Shown here: positions 46,111 through 58,250 of the stretch, piece after piece
How positions within the stretch are numbered: the first letter of the stretch is position 1
Layout: each line of letters starts with the position of its first letter
Assembly (NCBI GenBank): GCA_963995525.1
Contig: OZ023214.1
Coordinates: 13,595,267 to 13,659,266, forward strand
Reading direction: 5' to 3'
DNA: 64,000 bases
Origin: Escarpia spicata
Taxonomy: Eukaryota > Annelida > Polychaeta > Sabellida > Siboglinidae
Program-made: the position numbers and the translations under genes
Notes under the pieces: model-generated
What the model saw: the letters and a program-made list of their open reading frames with translations, nothing else
What the model was told of the DNA's origin: nothing
Databases searched by the model: none

Positions 46111-48985
46111 TGTTACAGCTTGGCCGAGAAAATTCGATAACATTTTACGTAAAATAACAACAACTTTATTGGCGTGGGAGGACAGCATACAAGGCGCGGG
46201 AACTCGCACAGTTCCGGTGACGCGTAGTAAAACGATCAGTTCGATCTAACATAACATCATCACGAAACATAGTAAGTTCACAGCTGATAACGTCCATTGT
46301 CATCGTAAAGTCCAGTTAAGCTAATGTCACTGTGAACAAATGTCCTTAACCAACCTGCTATGAAACATAATTATTATCGGATTAATTATTTATCACAACT
46401 ACGGAATTGAAGGGTAGACTACCTCCAGATTCCCTGTGCGACCACGGCCGTTATTCTTATTGGCCTTCGACAATTGGTCGCACTGATCACTTAGTTCATG
46501 ACATAGTCTGCTTGCCAAGCTGGTGCTACACGCGATCTGCCAGATTTCCTAGCAGGTATAGTAAACTGCGGCAACACCGTGGAGCGTGTTGACACAACAG
46601 TGTCACTAGTCTCTGTCACAACATTGTCATGCTCTACAACAGTCGGCTGTGATCATACACTTGCATGGGTGCATCTAGTGTTGCTTAGTGTTGTGTTGAT
46701 TATGTATAAGAAAGTTCTCATTTTCACAAAGGACAGTAAATGAATGGAACGTAATATATGCTGATTGTGTGGGTGCTAGTAGTGAGAATGTTTAAATATA
46801 AAAATGTGATAAAAAGGGTTGGACTCTCGATAAGCCATCTAGGGTTAATTCTCTGTGTGACAATCTTGTTAAATCCTGTTAAAAGGATATCCAAGTAATT
46901 TACTTCGTACTGGTGATACTAAAGAGGCAGACAATCAAATCTAGCATATAATATGAGATTTAAGCGACATTTGTTTGTGACTGTGTATGTTGAAGGATTC
47001 GGTTTGGCGTAAATAGAAAACTTCACCGACTTTCGCCCAGTGCGCGCGTTAACAGAATAAGATTGCCCATGCCAGAAAACAATATATGCCTAATGTGGCA
47101 TGAATTTGAAATGACGTCACGGTGTCTTTCAATTTAGTGCAACCTTTTGCACATATTAATCTCGCATGCATCTTGTAAGGGCAAGCAGAAAAATACAAAA
47201 TAACGTGATAGTGTAGAATTGTTAAATAATATTCGTATTGCTATGCCATTGGAATGAGGATAGACATAAGCATTATTGTTTCAGCGCCAATTCCATGTTG
47301 ACAAGTCTATGACGAAGTGGCCATTTTCCCGACGTTTTTGCCACGCGCATGGTTCCGATTGTTAGGTTACCTTTTACCTATTACGTGCACATTATGTTTT
47401 ATGTTCCGAAAATCTGATTAAAAGGTGAGAATGTTTATACATGTGGTGTGTTCTGATAAAATATAGGTCTTACGTCCTATTCTAGGTGTCCATGAAAATG
47501 TGGCGCTTAAAGTTCAAGACGTCTACCTAAGAGGAAGACATTAACCTATCCGCATACACAATCTCGATTATAAATAGATACGTTGTCGCCTAGGTAAGTA
47601 ATTGCGCAGGCCGTAATAGGATGTTCGCCCAGGTCAAGAAAACCTCCTCACCACACAAACAACGAACATTCACGTTGTCACGTGGGCGAAGTCTGCGCAT
47701 GCTCGGCTGATCTCAATCTGATTAGGGATTACTAGACGGGTTGTAGGCGTTTCTGAAATCAGTTGACATTTAATCTAGCATACTAATTACGAGAACACGA
47801 TTACCATCAACATTCCTTAGGTAAGTAACACGCGATCAGACAAACACGTCATGTCTCATCCGCACATTAAAAAGGAGTGACTTGGTAGAAGACAGAGATA
47901 AAAATGCGAAACCGGAGACGAATTCATACCCAAGTTTCACTGGCCAGTGGCTGTCAATTTGATGCGCAACGAAAGTGGCCGACGTAGGCGTAGATGATTG
48001 CGACTTGGCGACCGAGTTGGAGGAGACTTCAACACCGGACAATATTATTTAATATTGCATGAAAGAGTGTCGATACGCACTGCCATGTAAAATACCCTAC
48101 CAACTAGTATGAGTATGAACTACTGTAAATATACACAGCATGATATAAAATAAGTAACTGTCCGCCTTTTTGTTTCCTTGGTTAGCAACGCTGCGTTAAA
48201 CATCGGTACAGTGAGCTAGTTTTCGGTGAGCAAAGTTCTGTCCGTATACGTATGCGTATACGAATCTTGACATGAAACCTATGGCGAACACGTGATTGAC
48301 AAACTCAGCTACCGCTTATACTAACAAGTTACGGAACGAACGATAAGTTGAGAGTCAACGTATATAGGTGAAGCTGCCTATTGACAAAAAAGTCAAAGCT
48401 GTAGCACATTAACAGATACTGGCTTTGTCTGTTTTATAAACCAGTGTTTTCAAGTTAAGAATGCAATCTTCGGTACGTCAGTGCGCAACACAATTGGTTT
48501 TGTATATGTTTATGCTTGCCAAACAATGACCAATCGATATAAGTTAGTGGTGTCGTCTGTCATGTGCTTGTGCTCATGCTAGCTTCAGAAACCACTAGTT
48601 ATATATATTGTATTTAATTTTATATAGCGTCCACTATTGACATCAGATTTGGATGTTATACAGACAAGTTGATTAAGGGACAAACTATAGGTACTGATGG
48701 ATACATGAACCACCAGACAGGAGAGTTATTAGTTCATGGCTGCAGATATCCTGAACATTACGTGTAATATCAACCACGATTAGCCAAAAGGAAAACAGTC
48801 GTATCTTGGAAGGCGACGAGATTATTAGCTCAGCAGATTAACTTCACCGTTTGGCAAGGTGATCTGGCAGGGTTTTTGAGTCTGACGTGATCAGCAGCGC
48901 TTCCTGGCGCGCGAGGATAAACCACATACTTATTTTAATAATGGCATTATGCAGTAACATATATATGTGTGTACGTATGTTAATA
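46111..48985. other. Intergenic stretch
   Basis: No gene supported. It contains the dispersed repeat at 46809-46890 listed separately. Frames up to 68 codons have no motifs. Confidence 0.5.
46809..46890 (+). repeat. Dispersed repeat, copy 1 (partner 58151-58250)
   Basis: ataaaaagggttggactctc with gataagccatctagggttaattctctg and gacaatcttgttaaatcctgttaaa matches 58151-58250, where about 20 extra bases are present in the middle. Confidence 0.75.
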
Positions 48986-49009
48986 ATTATGATAGCCGTC
49001 TCAAATTTC

Positions 49010-49100
49010 TTATCATCAAATATCGTGTGACCAAATGTCTTGTGACCAAGTGTCGTGTGACCAAACGTCTTGTGACCAAGTGTCGTATGACTCAATGTTG
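49010..49100. repeat. 15-bp tandem repeat
   Basis: gtgaccaagtgtcgt/gtgaccaaacgtctt recurs about six times. Confidence 0.85.
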
Positions 49101-49705
49101 TATGTCAAGAGTTTTCTAGAGTACCCGGTAATGCTACAAATAGATTCGTTGGGTTAATAATATAATTATGCCTATCTTGTCTAAACATGTATTCTGCAAA
49201 ACAAATGTACTTTTGCATTATACTTCGTTTCAACTAGGTAGCGCCTGAGTCACTCGTCAAGTATGTCAGAGTTGATGTTATCCAGCTGGCCTACGCATGT
49301 TGCGTCTTGTGACTTAAAATAAATAGACCCGACTTCGTTACTCAGGTTACCATCTTCCATGCATTTGTAAACAGGCAACTGGTAGATAGCATGGGGGTGT
49401 CGAAATCCCATCAGCCCGGTGTCGCGCTTACATTTATCCGGCCGTTAAATTTTATATGGGTGATGTTTATGTGCATATGTAAGGCATAATATTTGGCACC
49501 AGTAGATCACGTAGTGATAAATAATATTCATCAGTTAAATATGTTTCGTTTGTTGTCGTAATACGAGCGTTATAGTTAGAGTACATAATTATAATTTGCT
49601 GTTTCAGATTTGTGACCAAGTATAAGAATAAGCGTGGAGAGGAAACTGTTTTACGACAGATATTATTGTTGATGTTTGTGGGAAGCAAACATTTTATAAT
49701 TTATG
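49101..49705. other. Intergenic stretch
   Basis: No gene supported. Confidence 0.5.
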
Positions 49706-49840
<135 letters not shown>

Positions 49841-49849
49841 ACATACATA

Positions 49850-49980
49850 ACGCCCGGATAAATGAAAGCGCGACAGTCATAGCTGGTGCTAAATACATTC
49901 CTCTAGATACATGCACGCGCAGAAACGTCACCCGGATATTATTTAACGCCCAGATAAATGTAAGCGCGACACCGGTCATC
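49850..49980 (+). repeat. Two copies of a short repeat
   Basis: aacgcccggataaatgaaagcgcgacagtcat (49849) and aacgcccagataaatgtaagcgcgacaccggtcat (49945), about 96 bp apart, possibly one tandem unit. Confidence 0.6.
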
Positions 49981-50325
49981 CCATCCCTACCCACTGTCGG
50001 ACCACCTAAACCTTGTAGGGACTTCCTTCGTATTGATATTTTTACACGTGTAATTGCATGTGAGTGCATACGATATACGCCCTATTCTTTGCCATTTAAA
50101 TAACCGCTACCACGAGTGCCACCTTTATTAATAATTATAGTATAATAATAATATATTTACAAAGTAATTTAGCTAATAATACATAAGCATACCATAGTAA
50201 AGATTATATTCAAAAGTTCATACAGTAGCTAACCTATATACATGTGCACATATACCCAAAAAATTACGAAATGCATTGATAGACATTAGAATATTTTTTT
50301 AAAGACGACATTAAATCTGCCAAGA
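49981..50325. other. Intergenic stretch upstream of the lectin gene
   Basis: AT-rich with no supported feature. No TATA box was identified close to the lectin start. Confidence 0.4.
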
Positions 50326-50455
50326 CCTGTCTGTCTGTATGTCTGTCTGTTTGTATGTCTGTCTCTCTCTCTCTCTCTCCCTCACGCACGCACGCACGCA
50401 CACACGCACACACGCACACACGCACACACACACACACGCACGCACACAAACACGG
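50326..50455. repeat. TCTG, CT and CA microsatellites
   Basis: (TCTG)n at 50328-50362, (CT)n, then (GCAC/CA)n to about 50450, in the 5' flank of the lectin gene. Confidence 0.9.
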
Positions 50456-50580
50456 CGTACATTAATGATACCGCTTTTAGGTTATATCCTGCGATATTAC
50501 GTTAGCCATTATCTTATTTCGTTGATCTCATTATTCAGCTGACGACACGTAACACACCAGGAGACGCAACGCCCATCAAG

Positions 50581-51886
50581 ATGCTTTACTTCGCGTTCTT
50601 CTTCTGGTGTATCTGCGGTGTCCGTGTTTTCGCTCAGGTGACTACGAATCAGTACGCAAATGACAACATAAATGATCATCAAGTGGCGCTTATGGAGGAG
50701 ATGCTTCTTATGCTAGACACGATGTCTAATCGAATACAACTAATGGAGATGCGACTAGAGTCGATACAAAATGTGCAACAGTCAATGGAGGGTCGACAGA
50801 AGTCAATGGAGGGTCGACAGCAAAGTACTGAGAGTCGACAGAAGTCGATAGACAGTCGGCTGCAGTCAATGGAAAGTCGACAGGTGTCAATGGAGAGTCG
50901 ACAGACGTCGATGGAGAGTCGACAAGTGTCAATGGAGAGTCGACAGGTGTCGATGGAGAGTCGACAGACGTCGATGGAGAGTCAAAAAGTGTCAATGGAG
51001 AGTCGACAGGTGTCGATGGAGAGTCGACAGGTGTCGATGGAGAGTCGACAGATGACAATGGAGAGTCGACATGTATCGATGGAGAGTCGACAAGTGTCAA
51101 TGGAGAGTCGACAGGTGTCGACGGAGAGTCGACAGCATGCTGCGGAGAGTCGTCAGAAGTCAATGGAACGTCACGTCTTTGGGGATAGTGGAGGTAACGA
51201 AAAAAGTTTGACCTATTTACATAGTGCAACGGTTACGTATACAAACAATTCATTTGCTTGTCAAGTTGTCATACATGAAATCAGTGATATAAAATCCCAG
51301 ACCAACGTACGTACGTAGTTTGACTTGTGTCCTAGTGTATCACAAATATAAAAGTGTAACCAGGTTGCTTGCAACATGAATTACCTTTGTATAACTGCCC
51401 AATCGCAAAGCCAATACCACCAACAGTAACACATATATTGTTAGTTGATGTAACATCATGTTGTAAGGACTTGATGTCGTCATCATGCAAACAATCAAAC
51501 AACTGATTCAATCGACACCGCCATAGTTCAGTAATATTATCAGCGTCTGTGATCCCGTCAATAGGCCTACTATTTGGCAAGGGTACTTTGCAATTATTCA
51601 TATGGTTAATTTCTTTCCAAAATCGATCAGGCCTACCATCTTGAAGTTTATAGAGGCTAGAGAGTTGCCGATCAGTTGATGTCTGTTGTTTTAAAAAAAA
51701 TCAGCCCAAATTTAATTTATAGAGTCAAATACTGGGTCATATTTCAGCTTATCAGATTCAACCCACATCAGGAAGCTTTGTCTTGCCTCAATATACTCAT
51801 TCCAACAGGTCGCCCTTTAAAAGCACCATGATTAACTACCGACGCATGTCTGTGCGATTTACTACTATTGGAATTGTTCACCTATG

Positions 51887-51979
<93 letters not shown>

Positions 51980-51990
51980 TGTGTGCGCGC

Positions 51991-52021
<31 letters not shown>

Positions 52022-53203
52022 TGTGTGCGACTGAATCACAAGCTGAAAATGAATTATTATTATTATAAACATTTTTTGAAAAAGAAATGGTAAATTGTAC
52101 TCAAATGTTACGTCTTTATTGTGTTTACTGCAAACAGAAAGCGTTTCGATTGTTGTCAGTGTGCTTAAAGTTCACAGTTCAGCAAATGAGGAAATAATCG
52201 CCCTTACATCCTTCTTATGATATGTACCACGCATTACTGTAGATACCAGATGTCGATCGACCGACGATGGTGAACGAATTTGCTACAAGCTGGTTCACAA
52301 AAAGATGACGTGGTCAGAAAGTAGAACTTACTGCCAGAGTCTGGCCAATGAAGCGGACCTCGTCTCAATTGAATCACAAGCTGAAAATGAGTTCTTACTC
52401 GACATGACAAGGGGTGAATTATTATAGCTTGGATACCACTTTGCAATTTGTCGTTTGCTTTGTCGGTGTATTTTTTGTATACTTCAACCAACGTTTCTAT
52501 ATAAATGGTTAATGATACTTTCAATATCTTACATTATTATGCAAACCGTGATCAAGTCAAAATGAAAGATAGTTTTGAAGATTACTACCTGTTTGTGAAG
52601 ATGCCTTTAAATTTCAATTGTGTACACCTGTGGATAGGTTTTGTGCAGGCATTTTGATTACGAACACAGTACCATTCGTTTTTGTTGGAAACACCAATTA
52701 ATATGTCATGTTACTTCAGTGCGCATTTCAAACAACAATTGTATACCATTTCGCGGAGTAATGACACATTTTCACGCATTCCAGATGGTTAGTGCTGAAC
52801 ATCTGAGCGTGACTGACGTCACATCATAAATTCATCAAATCGTTTTGCCTACATGTGATGCTACAGCGACTCAGTTTTTAAATAACAACCTTAATTCAAC
52901 ACGAATAGTCCATAATTAAAACGCTTCTTATTGGCTTTCCATTACCTTCATCAATTCTTTTCAGATTTGGAGCGACACAGCTGTGTGAATTTCTTCACGT
53001 CGGGCAAAAGAACGTCGGGAAATATTTGGGTTTGGCTTGCGACGGGACAACCGTTCACGTACACGGCTTGGAGGCCCGGAGAGCCGAACAATCACGGCGG
53101 TGGCGAAGATGCATGCATGTTTGCACACAGCGATTCGAATGGTCCAACTTGGAACGATCTGGCTAGCACGGCAAAAATTTGCGCATTTTGTGAGATTCAT
53201 TAA
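50581..53203 (+). CDS. Secreted C-type lectin with heptad-repeat stalk, complete three-exon gene
   Basis: A carbohydrate-binding protein, probably a secreted oligomeric pattern-recognition or mucosal lectin. Exon 1 (50581-51193) encodes a signal peptide ([20 protein letters not shown]) and a coiled-coil stalk. Its donor GTAACG leaves phase 1. Exon 2 (52243-52413, after acceptor attactgtag) encodes the first half of the C-type lectin domain with [19 protein letters not shown] and [13 protein letters not shown]. Its donor GTGAAT leaves phase 1. Exon 3 (52965-53203, acceptor aattcttttcag) encodes [37 protein letters not shown] with the EPN sugar-specificity motif (mannose type), and the calcium-binding WND, ending CAFCEIH and TAA. 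The exons sum to 1023 nt, 340 residues, all phases agreeing. The EPN and WND motifs suggest calcium-dependent mannose/GlcNAc binding. Intron 1 carries an antisense LINE piece and a GT microsatellite. Confidence 0.88.
50785..51162 (+). repeat. Coding 21-bp repeat: 18 heptads MESRQVS in the lectin stalk
   Basis: Residues about 69-194 are 18 tandem heptads, consensus MESRQVS, with variants [35 protein letters not shown] and MESRHVS. Each is a 21-bp DNA unit (atggagagtcgacaggtgtc). The seven-residue period, with M and V at about a and e/d spacing, fits an alpha-helical coiled coil that would oligomerise the lectin heads. Copy number is likely polymorphic. Confidence 0.9.
51335..51840 (-). pseudogene. 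LINE fragment in intron 1 of the lectin gene, antisense
   Basis: On the minus strand [20 protein letters not shown] (about 51808-51749), [20 protein letters not shown] (about 51682-51620) and then [40 protein letters not shown] are the endonuclease-RT linker of a LINE. No catalytic motif is included. Confidence 0.7.
51883..52029. repeat. GT microsatellite in intron 1 of the lectin gene
   Basis: (GT)n followed by (GC/GTGC)n. Confidence 0.95.
52031..52060 (+). repeat. Partial duplicate of lectin exon 2 inside intron 1
   Basis: tgaatcacaagctgaaaatga at 52032-52052 is identical over 21 bases to exon 2 at 52370-52390 (coding ESQAENE). It directly follows the GT microsatellite and breaks off into a TTA run. 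Confidence 0.75.
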
Positions 53204-53384
53204 AGTGAAGCCAAAACGCATATGATCCGGCCACAACTATGCAAACACGATAACTAGCGATGGTTATAACCATGGACAGAAATTGGCTTACAACGTTTAA
53301 TTGGCATATTAGAGGCTAATGTTGCTATACGCAAGGTAGAATGTCTATTTACTAATTAAAATTGTATTATGCAGTGACCGACTC

Positions 53385-53518
53385 ACGCACGCACGCACGC
53401 ACACACACACACTCATACACACACACACACACACACACACGCATACACACACAGACACACACTCATACACACACGCATACACACACACACGCATACACAC
53501 ACACGCACACACACACAC
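53385..53518. repeat. CA microsatellite, 3' of the lectin gene
   Basis: (AC)n with CGCA and TACA interruptions. Confidence 0.95.
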
Positions 53519-53524
53519 CAATAG

Positions 53525-53830
53525 GCGCGGGAACAGGGGGGCGGGGGGCAGCTTTTTTCAACAGCACTCTCCCTCCCGTGTTCAGATGTCATTAATTCAC
53601 AGCCGAGGCAGCGGAGATGTTGAAGTTGCAGCGGGCGCAGCTGCGAAACATTTTCAACAGCACCCCCCCCCCCCGCCCCACCACTCCGTCATATGATGTC
53701 ACAGTCGAGCCAACCGAGACAGCCACAAGGTGAACGAAGATGTGAAGATACGCGGCGTAGCGGCGAAAATGTTTCAGTGGTGCTGACCTCCGGTAGCCCC
53801 CCCCAATATGAATTTCGTTCCAGCGCCTAT
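53525..53830 (+). repeat. GC-rich dispersed repeat (GGCGGCGCAGCGGCGAA family), copy 2
   Basis: gcgaaacattttcaacagca with a C-run, then cagtcgagccaaccgagaca and gatacgcggcgtagcggcga aaatgttt. Related to 35945-36300 and 56890-57045. Confidence 0.65.
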
Positions 53831-53839
53831 GCCTCCCCA

Positions 53840-53909
53840 CACACGCGCGCGCGCGCACACACACATACACACACAAACACATACACAAACATACACATGT
53901 ATACACACA

Positions 53910-53946
<37 letters not shown>

Positions 53947-53965
53947 GCACACACACACACACAAC
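53840..53965. repeat. CA microsatellite
   Basis: (CA)n with GC and TACA interruptions; all frames are open and meaningless. Confidence 0.95.
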
Positions 53966-53969
53966 CAAA

Positions 53970-55768
53970 ATTTACTTAAACATTTTAGTAGCTTTTGGAA
54001 AATCATTAATATATATTATAAATATATAATATAAATGTGAAGTCACTTGGTATAACATTTCCAATTCTTTATATCCCGCTTTCCGTATTTGAACCAGCTT
54101 CGTGCTGTGTATCGTGCATCACAATAAATGCATCGCAAGGGTGCACAATATGTATTGATCATAGTGTGTGAAAAAGGTCACGTGATGGAAACCTAACACG
54201 TTTACCTTAATATGATTGTCAGGGGTAAACTGACATAAACGTCACTGACTTCGTGTTTACCCCCTTCAAACATTGTATACCCACTTGTGTGTGTATATTG
54301 TATTTTGTAGATTGTGTATAATTATATCGCATCAAATATATATATGTATATGGTTATGTATGTGTGTATATATACACGGTTGTATTTTTCTTTTATCATG
54401 TTGCCAATGTTTGAATAAACGAATCATTCATTCATTCAAATGCCTACAGGAGGAATATTATAAGAAACCAGTGATACCACGCAAAACACATATCCAACGT
54501 TACTACGCGAAACGCACAGTTAAGATTGGCTTATTGTACGCAATACAACATGGACATGCCCTAAGTAATGACCCTATCATGCGTACTCATTTAACATCAA
54601 TTTACACAATAAATAATACGCAACATCGTAAAATTCATTAGTATGCGATATCTAAGCCGGTGTATCTTATCTAGGTTTGTAGTGGGGAGCATTTCTTTTT
54701 GATCACGTGTAAATTACATAAATGCAATATGTATGCAATGTTCCCCTGGTATATGTCAAGCGAGGCGGGCCGCCTCGCCGTTTTTCTATGCGGCCTCGCC
54801 CAAAATATGCCGAAATTGCCGCCTCATAGTTATCTTGTACGCCCATTTTTTTTTCTTTCTTTCGCGGTATATTCAGCGTCGGCGAGCGGCGCGAAATGCA
54901 ACACAAAGTCACTTATATTCCTGCAAAATCGCAGATTTGTAGCAACATCGTTTAATCGTCTTAACGACGCTCAGAGCGGTTGGGAATGAAATCCATTGGA
55001 CAACGTGAAAGACGTCAGTTGTCAGTGGTGGGAATAAAAACCGTGCAGGCTGGTGGCACTATGTCACTAGTCGGCACTTGTCGAATCCGGACTCTGTTGA
55101 AGCCCAAATAAAAACCCTGCATCCTATTCACTAGTGGCACTTGTATTGAATCCGGACCCTGTTGAAGCTCAAATAGCGACCCGGTTTGCGCAAGTCAGTG
55201 CCGCCGCTGCCGTGCGTTACCGCACAGCGCGCGTAAAATGAGAGTGAGATATATATATAGCACCATATGTTGAAACAAACCGGGCGCTATATACGCTTCA
55301 AAGGGGCATAAGACGCAATATTCTTAAAGGTAAACATGTCTAGGATAATGTTGAATGATGGAACTATCTCACTGAAGTATCAAAATTAAGTAAAACTCAA
55401 GTTAAAACGGTGAAATCAAGGTGGGTCCGGATTCTACACAAGTCAAGTGCCCACAAAGACAAGCACAACGGCACAAGTCTATTCAACTAATCATAATGTT
55501 CTGTGCTGGTTTTTTGTGTGCAAAATAAGGAATGTGATTCGTAAGATACCTTTGTGCTACATATTTAATACATATCACGGCAAAGTTATGCCAAAAAACT
55601 TTGGAAAGTTGATTTAAGTGAAGTACTTACGAATTCGAATATAAACCACCGAAGTTCACATCTCATAAAAGACGCCTATTGTCCAAAACCGTATGTACTA
55701 ACGGGTTATCAATAACTTGGGTTAGACATGCAATGATAATGTTTGCACAGAAATTTGATATACTAAAC
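53970..55768. other. Intergenic stretch
   Basis: No gene supported. The phrase gtcactagtcggcacttgtcgaatccggac (55063) recurs at 55130 as cactagtggcacttgtattgaatccggacc, a short tandem duplication of about 70 bp. 54750-54960 is GC-richer but has no motif I know. Confidence 0.5.
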
Positions 55769-55770
55769 AA

Positions 55771-55890
55771 GTATGTTTCTATTAATCGCAAGAACGTTTC
55801 TCAAATTGTGTCCTTTTTATAAAACAGTAAAAGTTGTTTTATAAAAAGGACATAATTTGAGAAACACTCTTGTGATTAATAGAAACATAC
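55771..55890. mobile_element. 120-bp near-perfect hairpin (MITE-like)
   Basis: gtatgtttctattaatcgca (55771) pairs with the end at 55890 (agaaacatac). The arms of about 55 bases meet around ataaaacagtaaaagttgttttat. Only a few mismatches. A TA lies outside each end region, but the target duplication is not certain. Confidence 0.8.
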
Positions 55891-55999
55891 TTTTGTGGCA
55901 TTCCAGAAATGACTGTTTAATTAATTGCATAGCATGTTAGCAACAAATAAAATAATTTTTTTGTAACATAAACCACCAATTTACCATAATATTATGATA

Positions 56000-56540
56000 T
56001 TATAGTCATCTAAAGCCGGTGATGATGAAAGAGTCTTCCGATGATACCACTGGATGCTTCCCAGAGAAGTCGAGATGGTGTACGACTGAACAGGTCTGCC
56101 AAGGAGTAAAGTGTATGACGCTTTGGGCTGTCCTTAGGACTGGATACTGCGCTATATAAGAACTTACCTTTTATTTTTTTACTGACTCTGTCAGCGTTGT
56201 AACAAGACAAGTACCAGTGGTCAAGTGGAAACCACACATGTACTGAGTACCAGTGGTATAATGGAAACCACACCTTAACACGATGAAACGATAATGATTA
56301 CTGAATTTTAGCAGTCATGATTACTACATTTACAAGTAGTGTCTTGTTGTTTTAAATCCCCTCTATATTCAAGAGTAAAGGTTAAAACATATCTCAGAAT
56401 GCACCATTTTAAAGCTTTTTTAAATCTCCGGGGGAGCATGCCCCCGGACCCCCCTAGCAACGCTTTGCGCTTGCGGATCGTGTATAGCCCACCCCTGCCA
56501 CCTCGCCCATCATTTTACCCAGGGGAACACTTATTATGTC
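56000..56540. other. Intergenic stretch with a short duplication
   Basis: gtaccagtggtcaagtggaaaccacac (56211) and gtaccagtggtataatggaaaccacac (56247) form a 36-bp tandem pair. No gene. Confidence 0.6.
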
Positions 56541-56560
56541 AAATATATAGTTGTATATAT

Positions 56561-56675
56561 GTGTGTGTGTGCGTGTGCGTGTGCGTGTGCGTGTGCGTGT
56601 GCGTGTGCGTGTGCGTGTGCGTGTGCGTGTGCGTGTGCGTGTGCGTGTGCGTGTGCGTGTGTGTGTGTGTGGTCG
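56561..56675. repeat. GTGTGC hexanucleotide array
   Basis: About 16 copies of gtgtgc, flanked by plain (GT)n. Confidence 0.95.
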
Positions 56676-56723
56676 ATTCTCACGATATATATATACTATG
56701 CATGTCTTTGGTTGGTCTGTACA

Positions 56724-57205
56724 TATACCTGCCAAGTTTTTTCTTGAAATCCGAGAGATTTTCCTTAGCAGTTCAACGAGCTGTACGTTTCTGATATAGA
56801 CATTGGAAGACGGGAGGGGCAAATAGGCGGGACCGGGGGGGGGGGCTTGGGCACGTGCCGCCCCTAGACCTTTGGAATTTGGCCGCGCTATGCCCGAGCT
56901 GCAGTGGTGTGCCCTCAAGTTACGGCGGCGCAGCGGCGAAACAATTTCAACAGCACCCCCCTCTCTCTATACCGATATCATCAGTCAAGGCTCAAGCCGA
57001 GACAGCAAGAAGAAGCTGAAATTACGGCGGCGCAGCGGCGAATAATGTTTTATACCATTTGGTTCGGCCACCTGTTGACGTTTAGGTTTTTGTTGTTGGA
57101 GATTTTTAGCAGAAATCCAGGAGATTTGCCTGTATTCCGGTAGAATGGGAGACACATCCAAAATCCGGGAGACTCCCGAAATTTCCGGGAGACTTCGCAG
57201 GTATA
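56724..57205. mobile_element. Small TIR element with TA-type ends
   Basis: Left TATACCTGCCAAG and right CGCAGGTATA are inverted. Inside the left end ttcttgaaatccgagagattttccttagcag mirrors the loose right-end phrases ccgggagactcccgaaatttccgggagac. It contains the third copy of the GGCGGCGCAGCGGCGAA repeat (56890-57045). The flanking TA could be the target duplication. No transposase gene is present. Confidence 0.55.
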
Positions 57206-58150
57206 GTCATAACAAATGCGTTGCTATACTTATCCGACAGGTGGTGACACTAGCGACCGCGTTTCACGACCTTCACCCGTCTTACGTTTATTTTTAGGTT
57301 CTGACTTTGTTGCCGGTGTCATTCAGCAAGTATCTACTTCGATATTCACCGTTCGTAAGAAATGTCATATATAGAATAATGTTCTACGATTGGTAGCATT
57401 ATATTTCATAATTTGTTTGCACAGCGCGATAATAACTGACATTTCGTAGCGCGATTTGCAGGGCGTGATTATGTAATACGATCGGCTGCGTGTTTGGCTA
57501 GCACTAACAACATGCCCGCGGCTGTCTGTGGTTGGGCAATGACGCCGAACCCATGCCAAAGGCCAACTGTGTAACGCTTGTCAGGGTGCAGCACGTGTGC
57601 TCACATCTTGAAAATGTCGGTGCTTGCCTCGTGTAAACACAGTTTGAACACACTTGCGGGGCAGTGGGCCAATGCCATTACTCAAATCAAATGCAGGGAA
57701 CGGGCAACGTTTGTCACAAAATTGACAACACAGACTCAGGGTCCTGGACCTGGCAGGGGTTCAGAGCAGTTAAAAATCCAATACCTGGGCTGGGCAGTGC
57801 AGTGCAGTAACCGGGCAGCGATGCACGGTAATAAAACGTTACCAAATGTAGGCTAACACACTAACAGCTGGTACAGATAGAAACAAATGTTTTTTTAATT
57901 AACCTCTAACATTTCTGATGTTTACACTAAGTGTAATTGGGACCTGGGGCTGGCTCAACAAAATGGTGATTGTAATTTTGATTACTTTGGCAATGCGATT
58001 GAGTATGATTATTTTGTCTTTTTGCCATTTTGACCAATGTTATTGAGCATAAGTACAATTAATCAAAAACAATTATTGATCAAGTACACAAAATCGAAGA
58101 CACACTGATATGGTATATTGAGGGTGTTAATAATAATATATAAGATAACA
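57206..58150. other. Intergenic stretch
   Basis: No gene supported. The 92-codon plus-strand frame at 57578-57856 is without motif. Confidence 0.5.
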
Positions 58151-58250
58151 TAGATAAAAGGGTTGGACTCTTGATAAGCCAAAGTCTTCCTTGTCCACCT
58201 GGCACCTAGAGTTAATTCTCTGGGTGGCAATCTTGTTAAATCTTGTTAAA
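58151..58250 (+). repeat. Dispersed repeat, copy 2 (partner 46809-46890)
   Basis: ataaaagggttggactcttg, gataagcc, agttaattctctgggtggca and atcttgttaaatcttgttaaa. It has an additional agtcttccttgtccacctgg-type segment that the other copy lacks. Confidence 0.75.

Noticed and set aside
47836..48042. Minus-strand 68-codon frame
   Set aside because: Short, no motif, no splice support.
50726..51229. Minus-strand 167-codon frame rich in [13 protein letters not shown]
   Set aside because: Antisense shadow of the lectin heptad repeat, where the 21-bp unit leaves several frames open.
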